Part shown: one piece after another, positions 1-9,026 of the stretch
Layout: each line of letters opens with the position of its first letter
How positions within the stretch are numbered: position 1 is the stretch's first letter
Source of the DNA: Palsa-870 sp035937155
Lineage (GTDB): Bacteria > Chloroflexota > Dormibacteria > Dormibacterales > Dormibacteraceae
Reading direction: 5' to 3'
Length of the DNA: 64,000 nt
Assembly (NCBI GenBank): GCA_035937155.1
Contig: DASYVJ010000004.1
Coordinates: forward strand, 33,858-97,857
Position numbers and translations under genes: made by a program
The notes under the pieces: model-generated
Told to the model about the DNA's origin: nothing
Database searches by the model: none
The model's input: only the letters and a program-made list of their open reading frames with translations

Positions 1-811
1 TGCAAGGCGTCGCAGCGGCTCTGCGCGACTTGCAGTCGGTCAGGAACGACTGCAGGTTTTGTTCGAAGCCGACGATCTGGGCGTAGAGGAGATCGTTTGG
101 CGACAGCGTCGGATCGATCACGCCGTCGAGTGCGAGCGCTCGCACGTGTGTTGGAAATAAGTGGGCGTAGTTCTCGCCGAGAAATGTGCCATATGAGAAG
201 CCGAGGTACGTCAACTTCTGATCGCCGAGCGCAGCACGGATCATGTCCATGTCCTTTGCCGCGCTGACTGTGTCAACAAACGGGATGATGTTTCCACTTC
301 GCTGCTTGCACCCGTCGGTGAAGTTCTTGTCCGCGTCGATGCCGGCTTGCTTCTCCTGTGGATCGTCGAAAACCGGATCAAGCGCGTTAAACACGTCTTC
401 CTGCGGGCCGTCGAAACAGCGCACCGGCGCGCTCTGGCCGACACCGCGAGGATCGAACCCTATGAGGTCGAACCGCGTGTTGAGGTTTGTCATTGCCGCG
501 GCCTCGCCGCGCAGGAACTGGATTCCCGACGCCCCCGGCCCACCTGGGTTAGTTAGCACCGAGCCTATGCGGCGGGGTGTATCAGTTGCCGGCTTGCGAC
601 TTACGGCGATCCCGATCGAGCCTGCCCCCGGGTGCGCATAGTCCAGCGGCACCTGCACCGTGATGCACTGAAAGCCAGCTCCACAGTCGGTCCACTTGAG
701 ACTGGTCGGTGACGGCGACGGACTGCTCGTGGTAACAGGATTCGAGTTGCGGCTGCAGCCCGCAGCAACCATCGTGACGAGGACCAGGACCAGGGCGACG
801 CGACTCGTCAC
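1..811 (-). CDS. Secreted alpha/beta-hydrolase lipoprotein, TAP (tripeptidyl aminopeptidase)-like, 3' end outside window
   Basis: Reading from a GTG at 811, the first 20 residues form a lipoprotein signal with lipobox VAAGC, followed by a Ser/Thr/Pro-rich linker and an alpha/beta hydrolase fold. Family hallmarks are the oxyanion segment TNPGGPGASG, the FDLIGFDPRGVGQS motif and the nucleophile elbow GFSYGTFLG. This matches secreted TAP-like peptidases of Gram-positive bacteria, which release short peptides from N-termini. The catalytic Asp and His would lie beyond the window edge. The product is probably anchored outside the membrane. Function is assigned by family only; substrate unknown. Confidence 0.8.
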   Translation of the reverse strand, partial: MTSRVALVLVLVTMVAAGCSRNSNPVTTSSPSPSPTSLKWTDCGAGFQCITVQVPLDYAHPGAGSIGIAVSRKPATDTPRRIGSVLTNPGGPGASGIQFLRGEAAAMTNLNTRFDLIGFDPRGVGQSAPVRCFDGPQEDVFNALDPVFDDPQEKQAGIDADKNFTDGCKQRSGNIIPFVDTVSAAKDMDMIRAALGDQKLTYLGFSYGTFLGENYAHLFPTHVRALALDGVIDPTLSPNDLLYAQIVGFEQNLQSFLTDCKSRRAAATPC

Positions 812-871
812 GAACCGGAGTCTACCGGGTGCCGATTTGCCGCCGGGAATCTGTGGGTTTGCTGAGACCAA

Positions 872-1449
872 TCAGCTGACGAACTTCACAAGCCCTAGAT
901 CGGATACATCGGGGTGAGCCTTGATGGCTTCGAGCAAAGACGGGCCGTCGAACTCTCGCACGTCGTACTGGCAGAGGGCAACGGCTGGCGAACGCGTGAT
1001 GATCGTGCCCACGCGGCGCTCGAATAGCAACATCTGGTGCACGGTGGCGAAGGTTGTCTTCACACAGGCCATGTCTCCGACAATCCGCACAATCGTTGGT
1101 CCGGAGGTGGAGTGCGCCGCCGTGATCTGCTCGTCCCAAAAGCCAGGGCCTCCTCTACCGTGCGCCCAGGGGTCGGCGCTGTCGCGAAGAGGCCCCGCCG
1201 CCTGGCCTTGGCGAGCTCTGCCTTGACATCCTTCTCCAGAGCTTTGATGTAGCGGTCGAGCACTTTCCCTGATGCGATCAACAAGCACGGTTGGCCGAGG
1301 GCGATGCCATCGCGAAGGAACGGAACGGTTATGCGCAGCCGACCAGCTTCCGTGCTGAAGTAGGTGGCCAGGTGTGACCCTGCCTGCACCATGACTTCGG
1401 AGAGCCCGACGAAGTTGGAGTCCGCACCCGGCTCGGGATGGTGATCCAT
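872..1449 (-). pseudogene. MEDS-domain protein interrupted by a one-base frameshift
   Basis: The N-terminal part (ATG at 1449, preceded by a purine-rich AGGGTTAGGGGG) reads AGSHLATYF...VPFLRDGIALGQPCLLIAS, typical of the MEDS domain (DcmR-type sensory domain, often an anti-sigma or regulator input). This frame goes out of register near 1136-1142. The homologous continuation (FWDEQITAAHS... to ...GLVKFVS, stop at 872) lies in another frame. Adding one T to the TTTT run on the coding strand restores one reading frame of about 190 residues. Either a recent pseudogene or a homopolymer sequencing error. Confidence 0.7.
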
Positions 1450-1573
1450 CCCCCTAACCCTTCAGGTCGATAGTAGCCTTCGGCGACGAATTTCGGTGGT
1501 GACATTGGCGATTCGCCAGACGGCGCATGACTTCAGATGGCGGGCAGGGAGGGATCCCCCAGTCTCTACGTCC

Positions 1574-1942
1574 TCACGCCGGTGGCAGGACATCGATATC
1601 GAATTCGTTCCCTTCGGGGTCGGCCATGATCCGCCAACGGAAGCCTTCCAGCTCGCGGGTCTTGCCAGGCTCAAGCCATCTGCCGCCGAGCGCTTCGATC
1701 TCTGCGGTGGCCGTCTCCAAGTCGCCGACGATTAGATCAAGGTGCAGCCTGTTCTTACCCACCTTTGCCTCTGGGACGCGTTGGAATCCGATCGTGAGTC
1801 CGCCCTTCGTCGGCGAGAGAACAACGAACTGACCGTCTCCGATCGTGGTAGCGATTTCCACCTCCAGCAGTCCGCACCAAAAGGGTGTCAGCGGGGCAGG
1901 GTCGACGGTGTCGATGACGAGATATCCCACCGAAGCTGGCAT
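1574..1942 (-). CDS. VOC (glyoxalase/bleomycin-resistance) family protein
   Basis: This 122-residue protein has the two beta-alpha-beta-beta-beta halves of the VOC fold: GYLVIDTVDPAPLTPFWCGLLEV in the first half and LHLDLIVGDLETATAEIEALGG followed by ADPEGNEFDI in the second. The subfamily resembles the 'Glyoxalase_6' type. Start ATG 1942 is preferred over an upstream ATG because GGAGGG lies 6 nt before it and the VOC strand begins at once. Single VOC proteins of this kind are metal-dependent isomerases, dioxygenases or drug-binding proteins; which one cannot be read from sequence. Confidence 0.8.
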   Translation of the reverse strand: MPASVGYLVIDTVDPAPLTPFWCGLLEVEIATTIGDGQFVVLSPTKGGLTIGFQRVPEAKVGKNRLHLDLIVGDLETATAEIEALGGRWLEPGKTRELEGFRWRIMADPEGNEFDIDVLPPA

Positions 1943-2239
1943 TGAGGCCCTCCATTCTGTGACTCGCCAAAGTCGGCCAAGGCGAAAAGCGTAATGCGAG
2001 CTCCGCCTAATCGTTCTGAGCGAATCCTCCCGCATGCATCGTGCATCCCGCCGAGACCGAAAGCCCTTACTTCGTGGACGAGCGTCTGAACCGGTCCGAC
2101 ATCACCACCGATCCTTCCAGTGGGACAAAACGAAGCGGCGTGCCCCTGAACCTCATCTACCTGCGCCGCGCTCAGTGCGGTGCACCCGCCTGAGCCCACC
2201 CGCACCCATTAGAGAGTCTGAGATGGTGGTCGCTGTTGG

Positions 2240-2329
2240 CGGGGAGGAGAGGATTCGAACCTCCGAGGGAGCTTTACACCCCCTACCCGCTTAGCAGGCG
2301 GGTGCTTTCGGCCACTCAGCCACCTCCCC
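2240..2329 (-). tRNA. tRNA-Ser(GCT)
   Basis: The acceptor stem GGGGAGG pairs with CCTCCCC. The anticodon arm CCCGC-CTGCTAA-GCGGG places anticodon GCT (reads AGC/AGU). A long class II variable arm and the T-arm GAGGTTCGAATCCTC follow. The 90-nt length and variable arm fit serine. The 3' end is followed by C then A-less sequence, so CCA is probably added post-transcriptionally. Confidence 0.95.
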
Positions 2330-2391
2330 GGGGAGTCAGGATCGCCGTTCGATTCTAATCTGACCTACCCGCTCTCCATACTTAACGCCCG

Positions 2392-4635
2392 ATGGAGGCT
2401 CCAGGAGGACCAGGCGCGCCGCCCATGTGGGGTCCCGGCCGCAAAATGGCGTTTGGAGCGGCGCCCGGCTCGAAGAGCAAGCTCTGGTACACGCTCGCGG
2501 AGGGCTCGCTTAGCGAGGTCTTCTTTCCACTGCTCGATCGGGTTGCGCTGCACGAGCTCCGCTTTTTTGTCTCTGCCAGCGGAGCGCTGCCGATCGACGA
2601 CGCAGCTGACTCGCAGCACCGCATCAACTGGATCAGCCCAGGAGTTCCAGGTTTCACGGTCGACACCACGCATCACGAATACCGCTTGACCAAAGAGTTC
2701 TTCTCAGACCCCGACGCGAACGCGCTTCTCATCGCCGCCACGTTCACTCCCGAGCTTCCCGACCTTCGCCTGTACATGCAGGCATCAGCGCACTGGCAAC
2801 CGGGAACCGAGGGCAACTTCGGCGAGGTCTTGGACACGAATCCGCCCGCGCTGCTTTTCCGCCAGCAGGACGTGTGGATCTGCATTGTCGGACCCTTCAG
2901 TCGAGCGACGGCCGGCTACTACCGAAGCTCGGATTTGCAGATCGACCTCAGCGACGGCGACGGTTATTTGACCAGTCCGTATGACCGAGCAGGCCCCGGC
3001 AATGTCGCGCTCGGTGCGGAGATTGGAATTCGGGCCGGCTCGTTCCAGATAGCCATCGGCTTCGCGCACACGCGGGCTGACGCTGAGGAAATCGCGCGGG
3101 AGGCGCTGCAGAAAGGCGCGAGTACAACTCGCCAGGCGTTCGAGCGAGCGTGGCGCACGCAGCTGGATATGCCGCAGATGCTCGCGAAGGTGAGCGGTGA
3201 TGAAGGCATGCTCGCCCGCGCTTCGCTGACGGTGCTGCGCTGCCTGGAAGACAAGTCGCACGCGGGCGCCTTCATCGCCGCACCCGGCGCGCCGTGGGGC
3301 GAGACCAATCACGACGGCAACCACGTGTACCACCTCGTGTGGCCGCGCGATCTCTGTCGCATCGCTACCGCTTTGCTCGACGCGGGCGATAGCCCGGCCG
3401 CCCTGCGGGCATTTCGTCACCTGCAGTCGCGCCAGCGCCCGGATGGCGGTTGGTATCAGAACTGGTTTCTAGACGGGACGCCGCACTGGACCGCGACGGA
3501 GCTCGACCAGGTGGCGCTGCCGATCCTTCTGGCGTGGCGATTGGGCGTGGCGAACTGTCTCGACCACGATCCCTACCCCGTCATGGTGCGACCCGCGGCG
3601 CAGTTCATCATCCGCGAGGGTCCACTCACCCAGCTCGATCGCTGGGAAGACCTCGGAGGGCTCTCGCCTTCGACGCTTGCGGCATGCATTGCAGCGCTCA
3701 TCGTGGCCGCCGAATTCGCGCACGAGGCCGGCGAACACGTGGCCGCGAGTCACCTTCGCGCGGTGGCCGACTACTGGAATGATCGAGTTGAGACATGGTG
3801 CTCGACTGCGGCCGGCCAGTACGTGCGCCTGGCCACCGATCCTGATCACCGTCCGACCGAAGGCGCCATCGCACCCGAGTTCCTCGAGCTCGTCCGATAT
3901 GGGTTGCGCAGGCCGAAGGACGATCGAATCCTCCGCAGCCTGCAGGGAGTGGACGGGTCGTTGAAGGTCAGCCTGCCGGCAGGTCCGAGCTGGCGGCGCT
4001 ACGTCGGAGACCGGTATGGCGAGTACGACGATGGGACCCCATGGGATGGCAGCGGGCGCGGCCGGCCGTGGCCCGTTCTGACCGGGGAGCGCGCGCGTCA
4101 CTTCTTCTCGATGGGCCTCCCCGCAGCCGAGCTCGTGCGGTCACTCGAAGGTTTTGCCGGCCAGGGCTTGATGCTCCCCGAGCAGGTATGGGACGGTCCG
4201 GACATCCCAAGTCGTGGCCTGCAGCTCGGGGGCGCCAACGGATCGGCCGCGCCACTCGGTTGGGCGCACGCGGAGTATCTCGAGCTCCTGGTCACGATCG
4301 CGCTGGGCGGTTTCCCGGACATCGTGATGCCGGCCCGGCGGCGCTACACCGAAGGTCACCTGCAGGAACCTGCTTTCGTGTGGTCGCACAAGCATCAGAT
4401 TACGCGCATCACTGTGGGACGGCGGCTGCGAGTGCAGCTTCCGCGACCGGGCGCCGTGCACTACACGTTCGACAACTGGGCGACGTTTGGCGAGGTCGAA
4501 GCCGTCGACACCACCTTGGGCGTGTGGATTGCCGAGGTTCCATCGAACCGGCTTCCGTCCGGGTCAGAGTTCTCGTGGACCGCGCACTACATGACGGGCT
4601 GGGAAGGCAAGAACTTCACGCTGACGGTGGAGTAG
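2392..4635 (+). CDS. Glucoamylase (GH15 glucan 1,4-alpha-glucosidase)
   Basis: This 747-residue protein has the bacterial two-domain glucoamylase layout. An N-terminal beta-sandwich (about 1-280) opens with the family signature APGGPGxPPxW...KxxxG; an (alpha/alpha)6 catalytic domain follows. The domain shows HLVWPRDLCR, PDGGWYQNWFLDGTP, WEDLGGLSPSTLAA and LPEQVWD, the last holding the likely catalytic base; the WED glutamate is the probable acid. It releases glucose from non-reducing ends of glycogen, starch or maltodextrins. No signal peptide is visible, so intracellular glycogen or imported dextrins are likely substrates. It fits with the GH57/GlgP genes at 27-37 kb. Confidence 0.88.
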   Translation: MEAPGGPGAPPMWGPGRKMAFGAAPGSKSKLWYTLAEGSLSEVFFPLLDRVALHELRFFVSASGALPIDDAADSQHRINWISPGVPGFTVDTTHHEYRLTKEFFSDPDANALLIAATFTPELPDLRLYMQASAHWQPGTEGNFGEVLDTNPPALLFRQQDVWICIVGPFSRATAGYYRSSDLQIDLSDGDGYLTSPYDRAGPGNVALGAEIGIRAGSFQIAIGFAHTRADAEEIAREALQKGASTTRQAFERAWRTQLDMPQMLAKVSGDEGMLARASLTVLRCLEDKSHAGAFIAAPGAPWGETNHDGNHVYHLVWPRDLCRIATALLDAGDSPAALRAFRHLQSRQRPDGGWYQNWFLDGTPHWTATELDQVALPILLAWRLGVANCLDHDPYPVMVRPAAQFIIREGPLTQLDRWEDLGGLSPSTLAACIAALIVAAEFAHEAGEHVAASHLRAVADYWNDRVETWCSTAAGQYVRLATDPDHRPTEGAIAPEFLELVRYGLRRPKDDRILRSLQGVDGSLKVSLPAGPSWRRYVGDRYGEYDDGTPWDGSGRGRPWPVLTGERARHFFSMGLPAAELVRSLEGFAGQGLMLPEQVWDGPDIPSRGLQLGGANGSAAPLGWAHAEYLELLVTIALGGFPDIVMPARRRYTEGHLQEPAFVWSHKHQITRITVGRRLRVQLPRPGAVHYTFDNWATFGEVEAVDTTLGVWIAEVPSNRLPSGSEFSWTAHYMTGWEGKNFTLTVE

Positions 4636-4693
4636 TGCTGCTCTCGCGGCCCTCTCCCTAGCCCTCTCCCGCTGGCGCAGGAGAGGGGATTAG

Positions 4694-5581
4694 CTATCTC
4701 TCTTCCGGGGGCTCTAAATCGTCCAGGCGCAGCTCCGTTCCGGCGTCCTCGTCGAATTGGCTGTGCAGCTCGCCGCAGTCCGCGCAGCGGTAGTACTCGC
4801 CGACGAACCCCTTGTGCCAGACCGCGTAGCTAACGACTCCCGGCTCTTCGACCAGAATCTCCTGCTCCAGGCGGTAGATCACCTGCTCCCACCCGCCGAC
4901 CTCGATGTCGTCGTCCAGCACGACCAGGCAGTAGGGATGTGGCTCGCCCCACACCACCGTCACCTCGCCGCGGCGCTCGTCATCCGCGTTGACGATCGAC
5001 CAGGCCTCCGCTGCCTGCGCGCGCGTGCTGCGAACCAGCCGAAGCTGGGCCCAGAACCGCTCGGCCGACTCGCGCTCCGCCTTGTCGTGCTCGGCCTGTG
5101 CCTCCTGGAACGCGCTCCACATGCGCAGCAAGTGGTTGCGAAAACGGTGATATGTCGAGAGCAGCTTGGGCTGCTGCTTGGGCGAACCGATCAGCTGCTC
5201 GAACGCGTGCTCGAATGCCGACTCGACCCGCTCCTGGCGGTCCGCCACGTCCGGCGCCCACGCCTCATCCTCCGAGAGCCGCATGCTCTCGTTGAGCACG
5301 ATCTCGAAGTCGAGCCAGTCGTCGCCGAACTCGGGGACGAACACGCTCTCGACCAGATCGGCCAGGCGATGCTCCTCGAGCAGTGCCGGGGTCACTTTAC
5401 CGCGGGCGTCCGGCCATCCCTTCCAGCCCATGACGTTGTGGATCCAGTAATCGAAGACCGTGACCGCGTACTGCAGGGCGGCCGGCGATGTCCAGATGCC
5501 GGTCGGCCAGGTCCGTTTGCCAGTCCGCACCTTGTTGTAGAGGGCTATGACCTGCTCTTCGTCTAGGTATTCGGTCTCCAT
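4694..5581 (-). CDS. Hypothetical protein with C-terminal CxxC knuckle
   Basis: A 295-residue acidic, Trp- and Glu-rich soluble protein with no family I recognise. It has a long helical centre (about residues 100-190, with many Ala/Glu/Arg heptads) and a mixed alpha/beta C-terminal part. Near the C-terminus lies a single CADC pair, half of a possible zinc ribbon. It is divergently transcribed from the MoeB-like gene, with about 55 nt between the starts. Confidence 0.6.
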   Translation of the reverse strand: METEYLDEEQVIALYNKVRTGKRTWPTGIWTSPAALQYAVTVFDYWIHNVMGWKGWPDARGKVTPALLEEHRLADLVESVFVPEFGDDWLDFEIVLNESMRLSEDEAWAPDVADRQERVESAFEHAFEQLIGSPKQQPKLLSTYHRFRNHLLRMWSAFQEAQAEHDKAERESAERFWAQLRLVRSTRAQAAEAWSIVNADDERRGEVTVVWGEPHPYCLVVLDDDIEVGGWEQVIYRLEQEILVEEPGVVSYAVWHKGFVGEYYRCADCGELHSQFDEDAGTELRLDDLEPPEER

Positions 5582-5636
5582 CGCCTCCCCACTATAGGAA
5601 TAACCATCGAACCACCCTGGGTATATTGGACAGACG

Positions 5637-6482
5637 ATGGCACCCGCTAAGAGCTTTACGCCCGACCAAGTCGCCCGCTACGCCCGCCACCTCATCCTGC
5701 CCGAGGTTGGCGGCGCCGGCCAGCGCAAACTGCTCGCCTCGAGCGTGCTGCTGCTGGGCGCCGGTGGCCTGGGCTCGCCTGCCGCCATGTACCTCGCGGC
5801 TGCCGGGGTGGGCAAGATCGGCATCGTCGACTTTGACGTGGTGGACGCCTCGAACCTCCAGCGCCAGCTGCTGCACGGCCACGACGACATCGGCAAACCC
5901 AAGGTCGAGTCGGCGGCACAGACGCTGCGCAGCCTGAATCCCGACGTCGAGGTGGTCCCCATCAACGAACACCTCAACTCCGAGACGGCGATGCGGATCT
6001 TCGCCCCGTACGACGTCATCGTCGACGGTACCGACAACTTCCCAACCCGCTACCTGGCCAACGACGCCGCGCACTTCCTGGCCAAGCCGCTCGTGCACGG
6101 AAGCATCTTCCGGTTCGAGGGACGGCTTGCCTTGTTCGACTCCGCAAAGGGCACCGGCTGCTACCGCTGCCTGTTCCCCGAACCCCCTCCGCCCGGATCT
6201 GTACAGAGCTGCGCAGAAGCAGGAGTGTTTGGAGTCCTGCCCGGGATCATCGGCAGCATGATGGCGTTCGAGACGATCAAGTACCTCTTGAACATCGGAA
6301 AGCCAATGATCGGCCGCTACCTCCTCTTCGAAGGCGAGGACATGTCCTTCCGCGAGCTCAAGCTGCGCCAGAACAAGGCATGCCCGCTTTGCGGCGAGAA
6401 TCCGACCGTGGATTCGCTAATCGACTACGAAGCGTGGTGTGGCGCCCCCGCGATGGAGCCTTCAGTAGCTCAGGCAAGCTAA
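5637..6482 (+). CDS. moeB: MoeB/ThiF/HesA-family adenylyltransferase
   Basis: A 281-residue E1-like enzyme that adenylates the C-terminal GlyGly of a MoaD/ThiS-type sulfur carrier. The Rossmann ATP loop GAGGLGS lies at residues 41-46, followed by VDFDVVDASNLQRQLLH and VDGTDNFPTRYLAND. Two zinc-binding pairs, CYRC and CPLC, flank the C-terminal part. There is no rhodanese domain. A TATATT box 9 nt before ATG 5637 suggests a nearly leaderless transcript. MoeB and ThiF cannot be separated by eye; mobA at 54.3 kb shows that molybdopterin is used, favouring MoeB. Confidence 0.85.
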   Translation: MAPAKSFTPDQVARYARHLILPEVGGAGQRKLLASSVLLLGAGGLGSPAAMYLAAAGVGKIGIVDFDVVDASNLQRQLLHGHDDIGKPKVESAAQTLRSLNPDVEVVPINEHLNSETAMRIFAPYDVIVDGTDNFPTRYLANDAAHFLAKPLVHGSIFRFEGRLALFDSAKGTGCYRCLFPEPPPPGSVQSCAEAGVFGVLPGIIGSMMAFETIKYLLNIGKPMIGRYLLFEGEDMSFRELKLRQNKACPLCGENPTVDSLIDYEAWCGAPAMEPSVAQAS

Positions 6483-6557
6483 TCTCAGGGCTTAGTGGCC
6501 TGAACCGGCCAGCCGAGCCGCATGTCGAGCCTCTGAGCGCCGATACGTGCGTTAGCG

Positions 6558-6605
6558 GGCCCGGCCCGTCGTCGTCACGCACTTAAGTGCGCTCCTAGCC
6601 GGGCC
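6558..6605. repeat. Nested palindrome in the moeB-larE gap
   Basis: Between moeB and larE, arms GGCCCGGC (6558-6565) and GCCGGGCC (6598-6605) enclose the perfect 14-nt palindrome CGCACTTAAGTGCG (6578-6591). The rest of the 213-nt gap (6483-6695) holds no gene. No T-tract follows the arms, so this is not an obvious intrinsic terminator. It could be a rho-independent stall site or a protein-binding site. Confidence 0.5.
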
Positions 6606-6695
6606 ACCCCTGCCTTCGTCTCGACGCTCAGACCGGCGGCCCTGTCAGGCCGCCTGCCTCGACCTGCAGCCCGTCCGGCCGGTACAGTCCACTTG

Positions 6696-7520
6696 ATGAT
6701 CCAGCTCGACCGTCACGACGCAACCCGCCTGAATCGAGCTCGTGGGATCGTGCGCGACCTCGGGTCTGTGCTCATCGCATATTCCGGTGGCGTGGACTCA
6801 ACGCTCCTGCTCAAGCTCGCCCTGGATGAGCTCGGCAATAGCGCCGTAGCCGTGCTCGCGAGTTCGCCGGCCTATCCGGAGTCGGAGCAGCAGGAAGCGC
6901 GTCTGCTCGCCGGCTCGCTTGGCGCCCGCCTGGTTGAGGTCTCGACCGACGAGGTGGAGCTCGACGCGTACGCGCGTAACAACCCGGATCGCTGCTTCCA
7001 CTGCAAGGAGGAGCTCTTCGACAAGCTCGAGCCCGTGCAGAGAGACCTGGGACTGCAACATCTCGCGTACGGTGCGACGGCCGACGATGAAGGCGACCAC
7101 CGCCCCGGCCACGGCTCGGCGGTTCGCCGAGGCGTCCGCTTCCCGCTGCTCGAGGCGGGTATGGGCAAGCCAGAAATCCGCGCTGCAGCTCGAGAGCTTG
7201 GCCTACCCAACTGGAACAAGCCATCGTTCGCATGCCTTTCTTCGCGCATCCCTCACGGGACTCAAGTCACGGTGGACGCTCTGCGCCAGATAGAGGCGGC
7301 GGAGGCCGCAGTGAAGGCGCTAGGTTTCTCGCAGGTGCGCGTGCGGCACCACGGAGACGTGGCGCGAATCGAGGTGGATGGTGCGGAAATCGCCCGGCTC
7401 ATTGCGGAGCGGGAGCGCGTTGTCGCCGCCGTGCGCAAGGCCGGTTACAAGTTCGTCTCCGCCGATCTCGAGGGCTATGCAACCGGAAGCCTCAACCGGA
7501 CCTGGCAGCCGTCCCGGTAA
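6696..7520 (+). CDS. larE: LarE, ATP-dependent sacrificial sulfur transferase
   Basis: A PP-loop enzyme (SGGVDST at residues 30-36) of the LarE family. LarE donates its own cysteine sulfur to the nickel-pincer nucleotide (NPN) cofactor precursor. Cys180 in PSFACLSSRIPHG aligns with the sacrificial cysteine (Cys176 of Lactiplantibacillus LarE). NPDRCFHCK and the C-terminal GFSQVRVRHHGDVARIE region are also typical. Start ATG 6696 is chosen because TACAGT lies 7 nt upstream (leaderless pattern); a TTG one codon earlier is also in frame. larB and larC are not in the window, so its NPN client is elsewhere or it acts in another thiolation. Confidence 0.88.
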   Translation: MIQLDRHDATRLNRARGIVRDLGSVLIAYSGGVDSTLLLKLALDELGNSAVAVLASSPAYPESEQQEARLLAGSLGARLVEVSTDEVELDAYARNNPDRCFHCKEELFDKLEPVQRDLGLQHLAYGATADDEGDHRPGHGSAVRRGVRFPLLEAGMGKPEIRAAARELGLPNWNKPSFACLSSRIPHGTQVTVDALRQIEAAEAAVKALGFSQVRVRHHGDVARIEVDGAEIARLIAERERVVAAVRKAGYKFVSADLEGYATGSLNRTWQPSR

Positions 7521-7532
7521 GAGGCCCGATTC

Positions 7533-9023
7533 GTGGCTGAGCGCGGGGTTGTCCTGAGCCTCGACGAAGGCACGAGCGGCGTGACCTCCGCAGTCGTCGG
7601 TCTTGATGGCGAGGTGCGCGCAAAGGGCTACCGCGAGATCACGCAGCACTATCCGCAGCCGGGCTGGGTGGAACATGACGCGCTAGAGATCTGGTGGGCC
7701 GTGCAGACGACGGCCATGGACGCGCTTCATACGGCAGGCGTCACGCCGGCCGACGTAACGGCTGTTGGCATTACGAACCAGCGCGAGACCCTGGTCATGT
7801 GGGATCGCCGGACGCTGGATCCGATCGGCCCCGCGATTGTCTGGCAGGACCGCCGTACCGCCGCGGCGTGCCAACGACTACGCGAGGCCGGTTACGAAGA
7901 TCGAGTGCGTGAAGTGACCGGCCTGGTGCTCGATCCCTACTTCACTGCGACGAAGCTGGCGTGGGCGATCAAACACATCGATGGCGCCGCGAACGCTGCC
8001 GTTGGAACGGTGGACAGCTGGCTCGTGGCGCGGCTGTCCGCAGGTCGCGACCATGTCACCGACGCGTCGAACGCGTCTCGCACGTTGCTGTTCGACATCG
8101 GGCGAGGTGTCTGGAGCGACGAGATGGCCGAGCTCTTCGGCGTGCCGACGGCGAACCTTCCCCGGGTGATGGACTCCACCGGCGAGATCTCGCACACCGA
8201 CCCCGACGTTTTTGGCGGCATCGTCGCGCCCATCAGTGGCATCGCGGGGGACCAGCAGGCTGCTCTCTTCGGCCAGGCGTGCACGACTGCGGGCATGGCG
8301 AAGAATACGTATGGCACGGGCTCGTTCGTGCTCATGCAGACCGGGCAGGATCGCGTTGCGTCCAGATCAGGGATGCTGACCACGGTTGCCCTCCGGCGCG
8401 ATGGGCGTCTCAGCTATGCGCTCGAGGGCGCCATCTTCATCACTGGTGCGGCGCTGCAGTGGCTGCGTGACGGGCTGGGCATCATCGGCAGCGCTTCCGA
8501 GGCGGGGCCGATCGCTTCGTCCGTGCCGGACAGTGGCGGAGTCTTCATGGTGCCGGCATTTGTCGGATTGGGCGCCCCGCACTGGGACCCATACGCCCGC
8601 GGCATCATCGTCGGACTCACTCAAGGCAGCGGGCGCGCCCAGCTGGTGCGAGCCGCCGTTGAATCGATGGCATATCAGACGCGGGACGTCGTGGAAGCCA
8701 TGGAGAACGACGCGGGCTCGCCCCTGCGAGAGCTGCGCGTCGATGGGGGCGCGGCGGTGATGGACGTGCTGTGCCAGTTCCAGGCTGACATCCTCGGCAT
8801 CCCGGTGCGGCGACCTCGCCAGACGGAGACCACGGTGCTGGGCGCGGCTTTCCTGGCCGGTCTCGGCGCTGGAATCTGGAAAGACGCAGACCTGAAGGAC
8901 CTCTGGAAGCTCGACCGCGAGTTCGAGCCAGGGATGTCGCGGGACCAGGCCGCCACCCTTCAATCGCGATGGCGCGATGCCTTGAGCAGGAGTCGAGACT
9001 GGGCAACACCCGATAATCAGTGA
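7533..9023 (+). CDS. glpK: Glycerol kinase
   Basis: A 496-residue FGGY kinase that phosphorylates glycerol to glycerol 3-phosphate. It has the N-terminal phosphate-1 loop (SLDEGTSGVTSAV), GITNQRET, WQDRRT, KNTYGTGSFVL and ALEGAIFITGAALQWLRD, plus the C-terminal FGGY segment GGAAVMDVLCQFQADILG with ETTVLGAAFLAGLG. These favour glycerol over xylulose or gluconate. The GTG start lies 12 nt after larE and the downstream gene begins 3 nt later, suggesting one transcript. The usual DQGTTSS loop is changed to DEGTSGV, a small deviation that keeps the aspartate. Confidence 0.85.
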   Translation: MAERGVVLSLDEGTSGVTSAVVGLDGEVRAKGYREITQHYPQPGWVEHDALEIWWAVQTTAMDALHTAGVTPADVTAVGITNQRETLVMWDRRTLDPIGPAIVWQDRRTAAACQRLREAGYEDRVREVTGLVLDPYFTATKLAWAIKHIDGAANAAVGTVDSWLVARLSAGRDHVTDASNASRTLLFDIGRGVWSDEMAELFGVPTANLPRVMDSTGEISHTDPDVFGGIVAPISGIAGDQQAALFGQACTTAGMAKNTYGTGSFVLMQTGQDRVASRSGMLTTVALRRDGRLSYALEGAIFITGAALQWLRDGLGIIGSASEAGPIASSVPDSGGVFMVPAFVGLGAPHWDPYARGIIVGLTQGSGRAQLVRAAVESMAYQTRDVVEAMENDAGSPLRELRVDGGAAVMDVLCQFQADILGIPVRRPRQTETTVLGAAFLAGLGAGIWKDADLKDLWKLDREFEPGMSRDQAATLQSRWRDALSRSRDWATPDNQ

Positions 9024-9026
9024 ACC

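Noticed and set aside
1943..2239. Gene between the VOC protein and tRNA-Ser
   Set aside because: Open frames on both strands lack start signals and conserved motifs; treated as intergenic.
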